A stretch of 64,000 nt of DNA from Nemertoderma westbladi (GCA_032718475.1 JAUCBJ010007659.1:1-64000), one strand, 5' to 3'; counted from the first letter of the stretch, positions 39,091 to 51,220 are shown. Program-made: numbers and translations. The notes: generated by a model from the sequence alone, not told the origin.

Positions 39091-41903
39091 TGAGTAGCGC
39101 CCACCCCTACCTTCGGGTAGCAGATAGGAGTAGCGCCCACCCCTACCTTCGGGTAGCAGATAGGAGTAGCGCCCACCCACCCCTACCTTCGGGTAGCAGA
39201 TAGGAGTAGCGCCCACCCCTACCTTCGGGTAGCAGATAGGAGTAGCGCCCACCCCTACCTTCGGGTAGCAGATAGGAGTAGCGCCCACCCACCCCTACCT
39301 TCGGGTAGCAGATAGGAGTAGCGCCCACCCCTACCTTCGGGTAGCAGATAGGAGTAGCGCCCAACCCCTACCTTCGGGTAGCTGATAGGAGTAGCGTCAA
39401 CCCCTACCTTCGGGTAGCAGATAGGAGTAGCGCCAACCCCTACCTTCGGGTAGCAGATAGGAGTAGCGCCCACCCACCCCTACCTTCGGGTAGCAGATAG
39501 GAGTAGCGCCCACCCCTACCTTCGGGTAGCAGATAGGAGTAGCGTCAACCCCTACCTTCGGGTAGCAGATATGAGTAGCGCTCACCCCTACCTTCGGGTA
39601 GCAGATAGGAGTAGCGCCCACCCACCCCTACCTTCGGGTAGCAGATAGGAGTAGCGCCCACCCCTACCTTCGGGTAGCAGATAGGAGTAGCGCCCAACCC
39701 CTACCTTCGGGTAGCAGGTAGGAGTAGCGCCCACCCACCCCTACCTTCGGGTAGCAGATAGGAGTAGCGCCCACCCCTACCTTCGGGTAGCAGATAGGAG
39801 TAGCGCCCAACCCCTACCTTCGGGTAGCTGATAGGAGTAGCGCCCACCCCTACCTTCGGGTAGCAGATAGGAGTAGCGCCCACCCCTACCTTCGGGTAGC
39901 AGATAGGAGTAGCGCCCCACCCCTACCTTCGGGTAGCAGATAGGAGTAGCGCCCACCCCTACCTTCGGGTAGCAGATAGGAGTAGCGCCCACCCCTACCT
40001 TCGGGTAGCAGATAGGAGTAGCGCCCACCCCTACCTTCGGGTAGCAGATAGGAGTAGCGCCCACCCCTACCTTCGGGTAGCAGATAGGAGTAGCGCCCAC
40101 CCCTACCTTCGGGTAGCAGATAGGAGTAGCGCCCACCCCTACCCTCGGGTAGCAGATAGGAGTAGCGCCCACCCCTACCTTCGGGTAGCAGATAGGAGTA
40201 GCGCCCACCCCTACCTTCGGGTAGCAGATAGGAGTAGCGCCCACCCCTACCTTCGGGTAGCAGATAGGAGTAGCGCCCACCCCTACCTTCGGGTAGCAGA
40301 TAGGAGTAGCGTCCACCCCTACCTTCGGGTAGCAGATAGGAGTAGCGCCCACCCCTACCTTCGGGTAGCAGATAGGAGTAGCGCCCACCCCTACCTTCGG
40401 GTAGCAGATAGGAGTAGCGCCCACCCCTACCTTCGGGTAGCAGATAGGAGTAGCGCCCACCCCTACCTTCGGGTAGCAGATAGGAGTAGCGCCCACCCCT
40501 ACCTTCGGGTAGCAGATAGGAGTAGCGCCCACCCCTACCTTCGGGTAGCAGATAGGAGTAGCGCCCACCCCTACCTTCGGGTAGCAGATAGGAGTAGCGC
40601 CCACCCCTACCTTCGGGTAGCAGATAGGAGTAGCGCCCACCCCTACCTTCGGGTAGCAGATAGGAGTAGCGCCCACCCCTACCTTCGGGTAGCAGATAGG
40701 AGTAGCGTCCACCCCTACCTTCGGGTAGCAGATAGGAGTAGCGCCCACCCCTACCTTCGGGTAGCAGATAGGAGTAGCGCCCACCCCTACCTTCGGGTAG
40801 CAGATAGGAGTAGCGCCCACCCCTACCTTCGGGTAGCAGATAGGAGTAGCGTCCACCCCTACCTTCGGGTAGCAGATAGGAGTAGCGCCCACCCCTACCT
40901 TCGGGTAGCAGATAGGAGTAGCGCCCACCCCTACCTTCGGGTAGCAGATAGGAGTAGCGCCCACCCCTACCTTCGGGTAGCAGATAGGAGTAGCGCTCCA
41001 CCCCTACCTTCGGGTAGCAGATAGGAGTAGCGCTCACCCCTACCTTCGGGTAGCAGATAGGAGTAGCGCCACCCCTACCTTCGGGTAGCAGATAGGAGTA
41101 GCGTCCACCCCTACCTTCGGGTAGCAGATAGGAGTAGCGTCCACCCTACCTTCGGGTAGCAGATGGAGTAGCGCCCAACCCTACCTTCGGGTAGCAGATA
41201 GTGAGTAGCGTCACACCCCTACCTTCGGGTAGCAGATAGGAGTAGCGCCCACCCCTACCTTCGGGTAGCAGATAGGAGTAGCGCCCACCCCTACCTTCGG
41301 GTAGCAGATAGGAGTAGCGTCCACCCCTACCTTCGGGTAGCAGATAGGAGTAGCGCCCACCCCTACCTTCGGGTAGCAGATAGGAGTAGCGCCCACCCCT
41401 ACCTTCGGGTAGCAGATAGGAGTAGCGCCCACCCCTACCTTCGGGTAGCAGATAGGAGTAGCGTCCACCCCTACCTTCGGGTAGCAGATAGGAGTAGCGC
41501 CCACCCCTACCTTCGGGTAGCAGATAGGAGTAGCGCCCACCCCTACCTTCGGGTAGCAGATAGGAGTAGCGCCCACCCCTACCTTCGGGTAGCAGATAGG
41601 AGTAGCGTCCACCCCTACCTTCGGGTAGCAGATAGGAGTAGCGCCCACCCCTACCTTCGGGTAGCAGATAGGAGTAGCGCCCACCCCTACCTTCGGGTAG
41701 CAGATAGGAGTAGCGCCCACCCCTACCTTCGGGTAGCAGATAGGAGTAGCGCTCACCCCTACCTTCGGGTAGCAGATAGGAGTAGCGCTCACCCCTACCT
41801 TCGGGTAGCAGATATGAGTAGCGCTCACCCCTACCTTCGGGTAGCAGATATGAGTAGCGTCAACCCCTACCTTCGGGTAGCAGATAGGAGTAGCGTCAAC
41901 CCC
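39091..41903. repeat. 36-bp satellite array (about 78 units)
   Basis: Consensus CTACCTTCGGGTAGCAGATA followed by GGAGTAGCGCCCACCC. Divergent units with AACCC, GTCAACC or an extra CACC cluster at both ends, while the centre (about 39900-41000 and 41211-41750) is almost uniform, the usual pattern of array homogenisation. Each unit contains CTACC-TTCG-GGTAG, a stem with a C(UUCG)G tetraloop in RNA. A 395-codon minus-strand open frame is a by-product of the 12-codon unit. Confidence 0.95.
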
Positions 41904-42180
41904 TTGCTTACTTTACTTTTAGTAATTGTTTGTCGGTGACACCTGAGGCCGAGGTCTCAAAGCTCCTGAGCTCTCGAGCAAACGAAGAGCCGTCGATGTC
42001 CAACGGCTCGGGCGCTCGGGTGCCCAGGGCTCGTGTGCCCGATCCCCAAGTGCCCGATCCCGAGTCTCGAGTGCCGACTTTGGAGACCCTCTCCAAACCA
42101 TCGGGTACCCGAGATCCCGAGCGAAAATCGAGGTCGCGAGCATGTTCGAGAGCTTCGAGACCTCCGCTCCAGATGTATAA
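41904..42180. other. GC-rich stretch upstream of the GPCR promoter
   Basis: GC-rich, CpG-containing sequence with many CTCGAG, CCGAG and TGCCCGATCCC words, in contrast with the AT-rich flanks. Open frames on both strands reflect composition and have no recognisable domain. It may be a small CpG-rich promoter-proximal segment (inference). Confidence 0.4.
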
Positions 42181-42341
42181 CTTTAAATGTAATTGCATCC
42201 AACTTCTTGGGCTCAGTTGTTTTTTAGTTTGTGGTACTTCTATATACACATTGTTATTTTTTCATATAATAAAAATAATAATAACAATTATCATATATTT
42301 TATACTGTTTCAATTGTAGTTTGACATAGGCCTATGGCCTA

Positions 42342-42349
42342 TATAAATA
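42342..42349 (+). promoter_or_regulatory. TATA box upstream of the GPCR first exon
   Basis: TATAAATA, 101 bp upstream of the ATG at 42443. Initiation about 30 bp downstream would exclude the earlier in-frame ATG at 42350 and leave a 5' UTR of about 70 nt. Confidence 0.5.
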
Positions 42350-42442
42350 GTGAATTATAGTTTAAATTTTAAAATTTTAATTCTAGTAAAAGCAACAATA
42401 TTTAAGGATTTAGGTCATTTTTCGAAACTTTTGGAGACAAAA

Positions 42443-42657
42443 ATGGGCAATGAAAGCAATTTAAATGAACTGCCAATAATTCCTGATTTCAATGGATTAC
42501 CTGAAAAATACCCAAATGGAACTTCAGACAAAGAAATAATGAATGATTTCTTCATCAAAATATTCATTTTTCTACTAATATCAGCATCAATTGGAGTTGT
42601 TGGAAATGGTGTTGTTGTGACAACATTTCTCAAAAAGAAACTTAAGAAAACTCCAAG
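42443..42657 (+). CDS. rhodopsin-family GPCR, exon 1 (N-terminus and TM1)
   Basis: The reading frame from ATG 42443 (context AAAATGG) encodes an extracellular N-terminus with two N-glycosylation sequons (NES, NGT) and a hydrophobic TM1 containing GVVGNGVVV, the class A GN motif, followed by a basic first intracellular loop (KKKLKKTP). The exon ends at AAG|GTAAGT, a consensus donor, with two bases of a split codon. Exon 2 at 62376 completes that codon in phase and supplies TM2 and TM3, so the gene spans most of the right third of the window and continues past its end. The upstream in-frame ATG at 42350 is less likely because it lies right at the TATA box. The ligand cannot be deduced. Confidence 0.75.
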
Positions 42658-43094
42658 GTAAGTGTTCAATATAATAATAATGGTACTGTAAATGTACCTG
42701 TATGTATCTGGCATTCTTTGATCGTATCTAAAGATTTAATTCACATTATGTAATATTTGAGAATATGAAGATGCCCCGCATGCAAAAATACTGATCCAGA
42801 TCACCCATTTGTTAAGCAAACACCCATAGAGTGCAGCAAGATCAACACTTAAATGCAATTGCAAGTTAGATAGCAGATGAGGATGAGGTCTGATATTAAA
42901 CTCCTTATCCTGTTATCCGAAACCAGGTAGCAGTAATTTTCAACATTGGCTTCAATATTGACGATCTGTCCGTGCTCGACAATTTGAATGGGCACGATGA
43001 CGCGATGTTTTCGGAGCTACAGCCTCAGAAATCTTAGGATATCTATCTGAAAGCGTGGGCACCATTAAACATCGTAAACAATGATAACGCTGGT

Positions 43095-43365
43095 GATTTT
43101 TTTTTAAATAAAACAATATATTTGATATAAAAACGTAACGGAAAACACTATTTTCCACTCATTTTCTTTAGCAAAATTTAGTTACTCTGCCCTCGTGTGT
43201 TGAGTTTTCGACTCGTTGGCATTTTAACACTCTCTTCGCTCGTGCTAAAAACCTACCAACTCGTGTAAAACTCTACCACTCGGACAGTATATGACTTTCA
43301 TTTCGCTAAATTGAAAATGAGTGAAAAAAGCTTCCGCTTTCTTTTTTATTTATCGAATAATAGTC
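43095..43365. mobile_element. foldback (MITE-like) element
   Basis: Arms around 43098-43180 and 43300-43365 are imperfect reverse complements (TTTTCCACTCATTTTCTTTAGC against GCTAAATTGAAAATGAGTGA). The centre has CTCG/CGAG-rich words. No coding capacity or clear target duplication is seen. Confidence 0.55.
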
Positions 43366-44666
43366 CTATTTCTAATGTTCAATTGTCAGTCAATTGTAAA
43401 TTGATCAATTTCCTATCCTTCTTTGCAGATAGCCGATCCATCTTAGTGTGCTGTCAGAAAGAAAAAACGTAAAAAATAGATAGATAGATAGATACAGCAG
43501 CGGACTAAACAACTTAAAACTCATAAACACAATTATTACTTATTTTCATCAATGCCTAGAATGTTTATATATTAACAAAGATGAACCATTTTGTTCTTAC
43601 AGGAATTTTTATATAAACGTAGCAACGTAGGTCTACATCAACTCAGTTAATAGATGACGGATACATAAAAAAAACATTACTTTAAACTAGCAATGAGTGT
43701 CTGTCATTCTGTAATATAATATTTCGTCATAAGCACTTCGTCAATATTAGGCAGTCATACAATATCAGGCAGTCCATCCTGCCACCATGCAATCTGCTGG
43801 TGAATCACCTTTGACCTTAACACCTCTTTCTTTCATGATTATATGCCAGGCTTGAGCAGATTTTATATTATTAATTTTGCATACTTCCTGGCATCCTCGC
43901 TTTTGGCGTGTTTGTACATCGGGGTGGGATTTACTTTATATGGGTATCAATAAGTTTCTCCATTTGGTACATAATGAATTGATCTGCCGGGATTAAATTT
44001 GGACTCAACTGGGATTATATTTATCCTTCGGAGGTTTAAGGTGGACTGTTAATGTTGAGGTAGGCACGATTGGTAGCCTTTTATCTTTTGGATGTAGAGA
44101 CACGAGATAGTATGATTGATATATTATGAAATATGGTTCCCATGTGAACTCCTGTATCCCGATGTTGTATGTAGACATAGACAGTGACATATATTTGCGA
44201 TTCCAAATTGTCAAAAAAAAAGCAGTGAGTAAAATTGAGCAGTGTAAAATAGATACAACGTGTCAAAAGATGTCAAAAAATAATTCGGTTAAGGATTGGG
44301 TTTCAATGTCGGTGTTTTCTAACAAAAACAATAAACAAAACAATACGCGACAAAAATGAAAATATTATTATAGTTAAAGTAAAGTTACAAAATATTGCAT
44401 GAATTATACTGTAGTTCCTTTTCTTCTATGATGGGTTTATAACTTTATAATTATAGCATATAATTAAAAATTATAAGTGATGCCATCAGCATAATATGAC
44501 AAAGTTGACATAAACTGTACGTTAAGTTTCGAATTGGTGTAGTACTGTAGTGGTAAAACCTGTGGCCTTTAATTGACTTCTGAGTTCAGGTAGTGGGTTA
44601 GAGGGATAGTTTTCGTTTCGGCACGAATGCGACTAGCCTTTGCACATCTGCCTTACATTTCACCGT
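43366..44666. other. intronic DNA, nothing recognised
   Basis: AT-rich, with a short TAGA microsatellite at about 43480-43495. No gene or repeat family recognised. Confidence 0.5.
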
Positions 44667-45187
44667 ATATGTCAGAGAGACCGATTGATTTCCTCGGCAC
44701 ATCAATTCGTCATTTCTTAACTCATCGAAAGTATTTCAGCGATTCCTTAAAGTACCTTGTTAATTAGTTGTAATTAATTTAGTTATTTCCAGTAACTCCT
44801 GAGGAAAACTTTACTTTATTTACTTGACTTCATATTAATTATTTTACTTACATAAAATGTAAATTATTCCATTTCTATTTCTACTGCACATTCAAACCTG
44901 GAAGGATGATTTCCAAGTGGCAAGCCCTTGGGTTTTCAGATAACCCTAATTGAATGTGTCAATTTCTCTGATACAATTTGTAATTTGACTCTTCCCGACT
45001 TGTAATTGAATCCTAAATGGAATGTCATAAAATTTTCTCGTCAGCATTCCGAACAATTTCAACATTTCAACCATTAATTACTACTAACTAACAAGGTACT
45101 TTAAAGGAATCGCTACTGTAATACTTTCGATGAGTTAAAAAATTACGAAATGACGCTGAAGAAATCAATCGGTCTCTCTGACTTATA
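44667..45187. mobile_element. foldback element with 115-bp inverted arms
   Basis: Arms 44667-44780 and 45073-45187 are imperfect reverse complements, matching through GTCAGAGAGACCGATTGATT, AACTCATCGAAAGTATT and AAAGTACCTTGTTA. The 290-bp centre is unrelated and non-coding. It is about 520 bp, the size of a MITE or foldback transposon. Confidence 0.75.
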
Positions 45188-46247
45188 CTTCTTCTCATAC
45201 TTCTGACTTATTCTATCATGTGTCGAATTTAATTGAGATTACCAATCTGCAAGCAGTTTTCTCACATCTTTTCTCAAACTCTAGTTATTACCCAAAACGT
45301 AAGAGCTAGTCTGATCTTTGACAAGCCTTCGAGTAGCACTATTTTTTACAATTGTACGTGGCCCTTTTCATAAAAAAAGCTCTCACGGTACAGCTATGAA
45401 TAAAATTGCTAAAACGTTGTTTTACTAGTTATCTGTTTAGCAAGCATGAAAAATTTCGTTGAATTTCATTCATTTTTGACAATATTAATTTTGAACATAG
45501 AAAAATGGTATTATCTAAAATAGCGGGAAGGTTTGAATTGTCCCACAAGTTTTAAACACCCATATCTCAGAATGACGTTTTTTCATGAAAAAGGCTATTT
45601 CTCCGGCAATTTTAACTGAAATGAATTGGTACACTTGTTAAATTACCTTTCTCCATACTTCTTCTGAACAAATTTGATTGGAAATGCCGTGGAGCCTTTT
45701 TATTTCAAAAACGCCCAAAAAGCCCTTTTGGGGACTTTTTGTTCTAAAAAGGCTCCAGGGCATTTGAGGCAAAATTTATTCAGAAGAATTAGATGCAGTG
45801 TTCTATTGAACTTATATTCCAAATTTCGACAAATTTCAACAAATATTGGTGGAGAAATAGCCCTTGGCGTAAAAAGGCACTTTTGGCCATTACGGAGCCA
45901 TTTTGGGACCAATTTTAAAAATATTTGGTTTAGTTATTCTTACGCAGTTCAGACGATATTTAGTTGCTCAAAAATTAATTTTCACCCAATTTTAGGGCCC
46001 AGAGACATAAAAATGTGAAGTTCAATTTGGGGGCGCTACCCCCCCCCCCCCCCCCCCTAATCAGATGACGGCAGTCAGCTGATCGGTAGGTTTCGCGTCA
46101 CGAAGGAAGGCATTATCCGGAGGCCAAGCTAAGAGATGACATTTAGAGTGTCAAGTCCCAAATTGAGAAGGAATGAGAAATGAAACAAAGAGATACCAGT
46201 AACTATCCACTGGGAAGCAGCACGACAAACTTGAGCCAATAGACATT
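45188..46247. other. intronic DNA, no supportable gene
   Basis: A 114-codon open frame at 45674-46018 has no recognisable domain, and the local sequence has internal inverted words (GGAGCCTTTTT / AAAAAGGCTCC at about 45691 and 45748). A run of 19 C lies at 46039-46057. Confidence 0.5.
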
Positions 46248-46700
46248 TTATTTAAATCGTTGGCGTCGCCATCGAAAATGGTTAAACTCTAATAAGTTGG
46301 CAAATAATGGATGTAAATAATAATTAACTAGTATCGAGCGAACTCGGACAGTGGAAATGAGATCCTTCCAGGCTTCACGATTCTCCGCAATTTCCTTTCT
46401 CCCAAGTTCAGTATCCCTTTCAAGTTGATCTATATATGTTATGGCCGGTCGTCCACGACTACGCTTTCCATGAGTTGGTTGCCAGAAAAGTAGATCTGAT
46501 ATGACCTCGTCTTTACTTCGCCAGCAGTGGCCACTGAATCTTAATCTGCGTTCACGCAGGGTGGTTGATACAGGTGGTATTGTATCATAAAGCTCGGCGT
46601 TTGTCATGTGTTGTCTCTCCAGCTGATGTTAGATGCCCTTTTAGTAGTCTTGTGTTGCAACAATCAATTCGGTGTTCAAAGTGATTTCGTCAGTGCAGTG
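46248..46700 (-). pseudogene. non-LTR retrotransposon RT C-terminal fragment
   Basis: The minus strand reads NAELYDTIPP, RRLRFSGHCWRSKDE, LLFWQPTHGKRSRGRP and YIDQLERDTEL, the conserved tail after the RT domain of many animal non-LTR elements. It belongs to a different subfamily from the copies at 755 and 63014, being richer in Arg/Lys around GRP. Upstream (46608-46700) the homologous frame continues with a frameshift, and the catalytic RT domain is missing. Confidence 0.75.
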
Positions 46701-46739
46701 TAATAATAGTAGTGTAATAGTGTATATTAAATAAATAAT

Positions 46740-47870
46740 GGACTTAAAGCGAATTAAATGTGTAATTTTATATATTATATAAATTTACAACCTAAAGTAC
46801 TTCGCACATGAAGTATGTAAATACGAACCCTATAAATTCATTCATATAGAGTGAAATATTCAACTGATACACGAGTAAGTACAAGTGATGATAGAGTTTG
46901 GAGCTGGGCAAAAGCCCCCACACTCCTCATGTAGAAAATAATGCACTTCGCAACCAAATTATTGGGATACCACGAAGCACCTGTTCTGCAATTGATAACC
47001 TCCGATAAATATTGTACTTTTGAATGATAATGTGTGAGATTAGAGTTTTATAATGGATTGTGAATCGATTAAATTTCAGGTTCAGTATTCGGAATTATAG
47101 TATGAGTTCCACTGGTATTTGGCCTAACATATAGAATTACTCCACTCACATACAGTATTTGTGGTAGTGTAATTTGGAACTCTAATCCGTCACTCTGATA
47201 AAACACTAATCTTGAATCAATGGGTCTTGAAATATATTTTTATAAATAAACTAATGGGCTAAACCCCGAAAATAAACCTATAACGAATATAAAAAAGAAG
47301 TCGCAGCTAAACGTAACTGTATCAGTGATCTAACGGATACTCTGGATAAAGGAATGTAAACTGTGTGTGTGATCCAGAACTGGCTGCATAATCCTTGAGA
47401 CAGACTGAACTGGGGAATCAAATACCATCCAATATCATACGAAACAAGCGACACTGAGAGCTAAATGAAACAAAATTATACATGATCTACAAAAGCTATA
47501 TATAAAGAAACTCAATGACCAGTTAGAGCAACAGGCCGAAGAAATCGCATCAGCACCAACAACTGTGCGAATGTTTCTACAGACCAAATGTAACAAGAAA
47601 ATATCCAAAAAACACTGCAAAACTGCAGAGTGCTAAGACTAAACCGCAGAGTTTTAAGTCTCTAAGATATGTTGTTGTTCTGGTGAGTGGAATCTGCCCG
47701 AGGCATAGTGAAGAGGATGAGCTCCAATTGATTTTTGATAGGCATATAACAGTCGATCGCATTACGACTAGAGTATTTTGGTGACTTGAAAACTATGCGT
47801 CTGACAGTCCAGTACAATTTCAAGGATACATTAGTCAGTAGTAATTTTTGACCTGCTGGAATCATCTGTC
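46740..47870. other. intronic DNA, possibly decayed non-LTR ORF1
   Basis: No intact gene. Around 47660-47810 the plus strand gives broken readings such as EEDELQLIFDRHITVDRITT that could derive from an ORF1 upstream of the endonuclease at 47890, but this is weak. Confidence 0.3.
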
Positions 47871-47889
47871 GTGAATGGGTTGCGTAAGA

Positions 47890-48484
47890 CACAACATCAG
47901 GAACAACTAGAGCAGTATATTGTAAGATGGCTGTCCGAGGGAATGAACAACATCACTTACGTCATAGACACAGGAAATATCTTTAACAAAACCAAACCAA
48001 TGGAACAGATGGAGCTTGGATCTAATGTGGATTTGACAATTGCCAACTTTAATACAAAAGGATTTTTAGGGAACCAGGACTGGATGGGGACCAGAACCAT
48101 GATCTGTGAACTGCTACATCATTGCGACTTTGTTGGTATTCAGGAGTACTGGCTCGATGATGTTGAGTGTGATACACTACTACATGTTATTGATGACAAT
48201 TTTCACTGTGAATACAGCATTAGCAATCTTATGGGCAAGACAAATAAAGTGAGAGTCGCTGGTTGTACTGCCCTGTTCTCTCGGGAGGACAAGATTAACT
48301 GCTGTTTACGTGTCAACTCTGGGGATGTCATTGCTGGCGTTGTGGTTCACTTAAAGGGACTGCTGGACCACCCTACCGGTGATTGTGTGTTATTCCCCTA
48401 ATGCTATGCTGGTAAGGAGGTTGCTGCCTATAGTGACTTTATAGGGCGCCTGGGAACATTGGTTGATACTTACAGCGATCTAAT
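47890..48484 (+). pseudogene. non-LTR endonuclease domain, N-terminal part
   Basis: The plus strand shows the exonuclease-endonuclease-phosphatase pattern of non-LTR elements: LTIANFNTKG, then a CDFVGIQEYWL motif (the catalytic Glu region), a VAGCTALFSR strand, and after a TAA at about 48399 a further piece with AAYSDFIGRLGTLVDTY. The enzyme nicks target DNA to prime reverse transcription. It is interrupted by a stop and then, at about 48485, by an insertion in the opposite orientation. The C-terminal part resumes at about 51240. Confidence 0.65.
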
Positions 48485-49791
48485 AATTTAATAAAATTTC
48501 TTTTTATTCGCAAAAACTCCGCAACAAGTTAAAAAACCGCACAGAGGCAGCCTAACAGAATAAGATCCCATTATAGCTGATTATTACGCGAATAAAGCGT
48601 CACAACCTACGATTTAATTTGTACTATAAAATTAACATACAGTAGTTTTAGTACTCAACTAATCTATAATAATGTACTGTACAATATGTACACAGTACCT
48701 TAAGCACAAACTTCGATCAAACTCGTTAGCCAGCTGTCTCCGGCATATATTTGTTTAAATTTATAGTCATATTAGTGTGTTTAATTTATGTTATGTCGTC
48801 ACGTGAGTACATTTTGTAAAATTCCTTCTTTAGTTTATTTGTAAATTTGCTATATGACTTTGTTTCGCGAATATTTAAATTTAGAGAATTCCACAGTCTC
48901 GTACAACTAACCATCACGCTGTTGTATCCAAATTTTGTTTTTGTTTTTGGTACTTTGATACGGAATGTTCTTTTATTTATGTTTTTATTTTGCTTTTTAG
49001 AATTTTTAAGGAAAGCAATACTTAGATTTTTAAATGGTGTTGATAAATCGAAAAAATATTTAAAGAAGTATTTTAGTACGTAGAAATTTCTAAGTGCTTG
49101 TAAGTGGGGTAATTTTGCCTTAGTGCGTAATTCTGTCCCAGTGGCATCTCTGATTTTTTTGCAGTAGACAGTGCGTAGCCCGTAGTTTTGAATTTTATCT
49201 AGCCCGTAAAGTAATTCTTTGTACCCGTGTGTCATATGTAGTGGTGTAATAATTTCACAGCAGTAATTATGTAGTGGTAGGACAGTAGCCTTATACACTG
49301 TTAGTTTCGTGTTAGTAGGTAATTGACCTTTAATAAGTCTTAAACATGATACTGCATGGGTCATTTTCTCAGCAATCAATTTTATTTGTGGCTTCCAAGT
49401 AATTTTATTATCAATTATTATTCCTAGGTATTTAAATTGCGAGCTCTGTTTAACGGTTGCTTTTCCTATGTGCAGGTTAATTTTTTCTATCTCATTTGTT
49501 CTAGAATGTGGAGTTATTAAAATAAATTCAGTTTTTTCGGGATTTAGTTGCATTTTTAAACTTGAAAAGGTACTATCTATTTTTAATATACGATTTGATA
49601 AAGTTTGGGTAGCAGCGATCGGATCCGGTCCTGATGCAAAGATTAGAGTGTCGTCAGCGTATTGAATAATGTTAAGGTCTTCAGATTCAGCAATTTCGTT
49701 GACGTATATGACGTATCTCACCCCTATTATATTAGCAGACACCAATGCTGACCTTGTCAAACTCCAAGGATTCACACACAATAGAGACAGT
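48485..49791 (-). pseudogene. non-LTR retrotransposon, RT C-terminal half and 3' end
   Basis: A minus-strand frame from about 49760 to 48786 contains IYVNEI followed by IIQYADDTLIFASG (the catalytic YADD), QLNPEKTEFI, FKYLGIIIDNKITW, KATVLPLHNYC and a basic tail ending KMYSRDDIT, typical of CR1/Jockey-like reverse transcriptases. A 3' UTR of about 300 bp runs to 48485. This 5'-truncated copy inserted into the plus-strand endonuclease described at 47890. At 49792 it is in turn broken by a foldback element. The YADD motif and downstream frame are intact, so it is fairly young. Confidence 0.8.
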
Positions 49792-50595
49792 GGCCCGTAT
49801 GCATAAAACAGTCGTAAATTTACGTCCATCGTAACTCTAAATGATTCGTAAGTTGGATTACGACTATCGTAGTCACGATTATCGTATATTGGTATATTGG
49901 TATATTGGTACTTGAAAAGGTACTATCTATTTTTAATATACGATTTGATAAAGTTTGGGTAGCAGCGATCGGATCCGGTCCTGATGCAAAGATTAGAGTG
50001 TCGTCAGCGTATTGAATAATGTTAAGGTCTTCAGATTCAGCAATTTCGTTGACGTATATGACGTATCTCACCCCTATTATATTAGCAGACACCAATGCTG
50101 ACCTTGTCAAACTCCAAGGATTCACACACAATAGAGACAGTGGCCCGTATGCATAAAACAGTCGTAAATTTACGTCCATCGTAACTCTAAATGATTCGTA
50201 AGTTGGATTACGACTATCGTAGTCACGATTATCGTATATTGGTATATTGGTATATTGGTACTTGAAAAGGTACTATCTATTTTTAATATACGATTTGATA
50301 AAGTTTGGGTAGCAGCGATCGGATCCGGTCCTGATGCAAAGATTAGAGTGTCGTCAGCGTATTGAATAATGTTAAGGTCTTCAGATTCAGCAATTTCGTT
50401 GACGTATATGACGTATCTCACCCCTATTATATTAGCAGACACCAATGCTGACCTTGTCAAACTCCAAGGATTCACACACAATAGAGACAGTGGCCCGTAT
50501 GCATAAAACAGTCGTAAATTTACGTCCATCGTAACTCTAAATGATTCGTAAGTTGGATTACGACTATCGTAGTCACGATTATCGTATATTGGTAT
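49561..50595. repeat. 350-bp tandem triplication across an RT/foldback junction
   Basis: Three head-to-tail copies starting at 49561, 49911 and 50261. The unit spans the last 231 bp of the RT remnant and the first 119 bp of the foldback element, ending in TATATTGG repeats. The parts I compared are identical, including the minus-strand open frames ending at 49820 and 50170. The third copy lacks the last few bases. Confidence 0.95.
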
Positions 50596-51220
50596 GCATA
50601 AAACTGTTTAGGATAAATCGTGCTTCCGATTATCGTAATTTAGTTACGATGCCATTTCAGTATGTTGCTGGGCATCTCTGTAAACAATAACTGCGAAAAT
50701 CTGAGATTCCTATTATCTTCCTTATTATTACAATATAATTCACGACTGTTGTATTGTTTTATAGGTAGCCTTAGCAACAGTATCCTATACTACCTTTTAG
50801 CCAATAAAAATTGAGTTCAATGTAAACTGGGGCAGATCGTAACTTTAATACTCGATAGAGAGCACCCTTAAATTTACGATCGAAATGAATCGTAAGTTTA
50901 CAATCAAAGGGTCTGACAATTTTTATGCATATCGATTTGGTTTATAAATGTTATAGTACATTATGATAATGCTCTCCATAGTGAAAAAATATCAACCGCC
51001 CCTATTGGGGCTCGAACTCGGTACCTAGTTGTACGAACTCGGTTGATATTTTTTCACTATGGAGAGCATTATCATAAATGTACTATAACATTTATTTAAT
51101 TCGCCGTCACCATCCCCACAACAATTCATTTATAATCGATTTGGTTTATGATAGTCCTATCTGCTGACATACGATGATCGGAGGATTACGACGGTCGTAA
51201 GTGTTTTATGCATACGGGCC
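49792..51220. mobile_element. MITE-like element with GGCCCGTATGCATAAAAC ends
   Basis: Terminal inverted repeats GGCCCGTATGCATAAAAC at 49792-49809 and its complement at 51203-51220. Inside are many TTACGAT / ATCGTAA words and a long inner inverted repeat (50944-51095). No transposase is present. Target duplication is not obvious. Its size is inflated by the 350-bp triplication, so the original was about 730 bp. Confidence 0.7.
50944..51095. repeat. 55-bp inverted repeat with SINE-like loop
   Basis: Arms 50944-50998 and 51040-51095 are reverse complements except for one extra T. The loop carries CCCCTATTGGGG, and on the minus strand GAGTTCGAGCCCC, resembling a Pol III B box. Confidence 0.85.

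Noticed and set aside
39777-41828. Long minus-strand frames of ATPICYPKVGVG repeats
   Set aside because: A by-product of the 36-bp unit. Frames break wherever a unit gains or loses bases and there is no promoter or exon context on that strand.
41930-42319. 129-codon open frame and opposing frames in the GC-rich stretch
   Set aside because: Open on several frames because of GC-rich CTCGAG words, and no domain is visible.
42350-42442. Earlier in-frame ATG for the GPCR
   Set aside because: It lies at the TATA box, upstream of the expected transcription start, and adds a segment unlike a receptor N-terminus. ATG 42443 is preferred, but this is not proven.
45674-46018. 114-codon open frame in the GPCR intron
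   Set aside because: No recognisable domain, with inverted internal repeats suggesting a repeat element.
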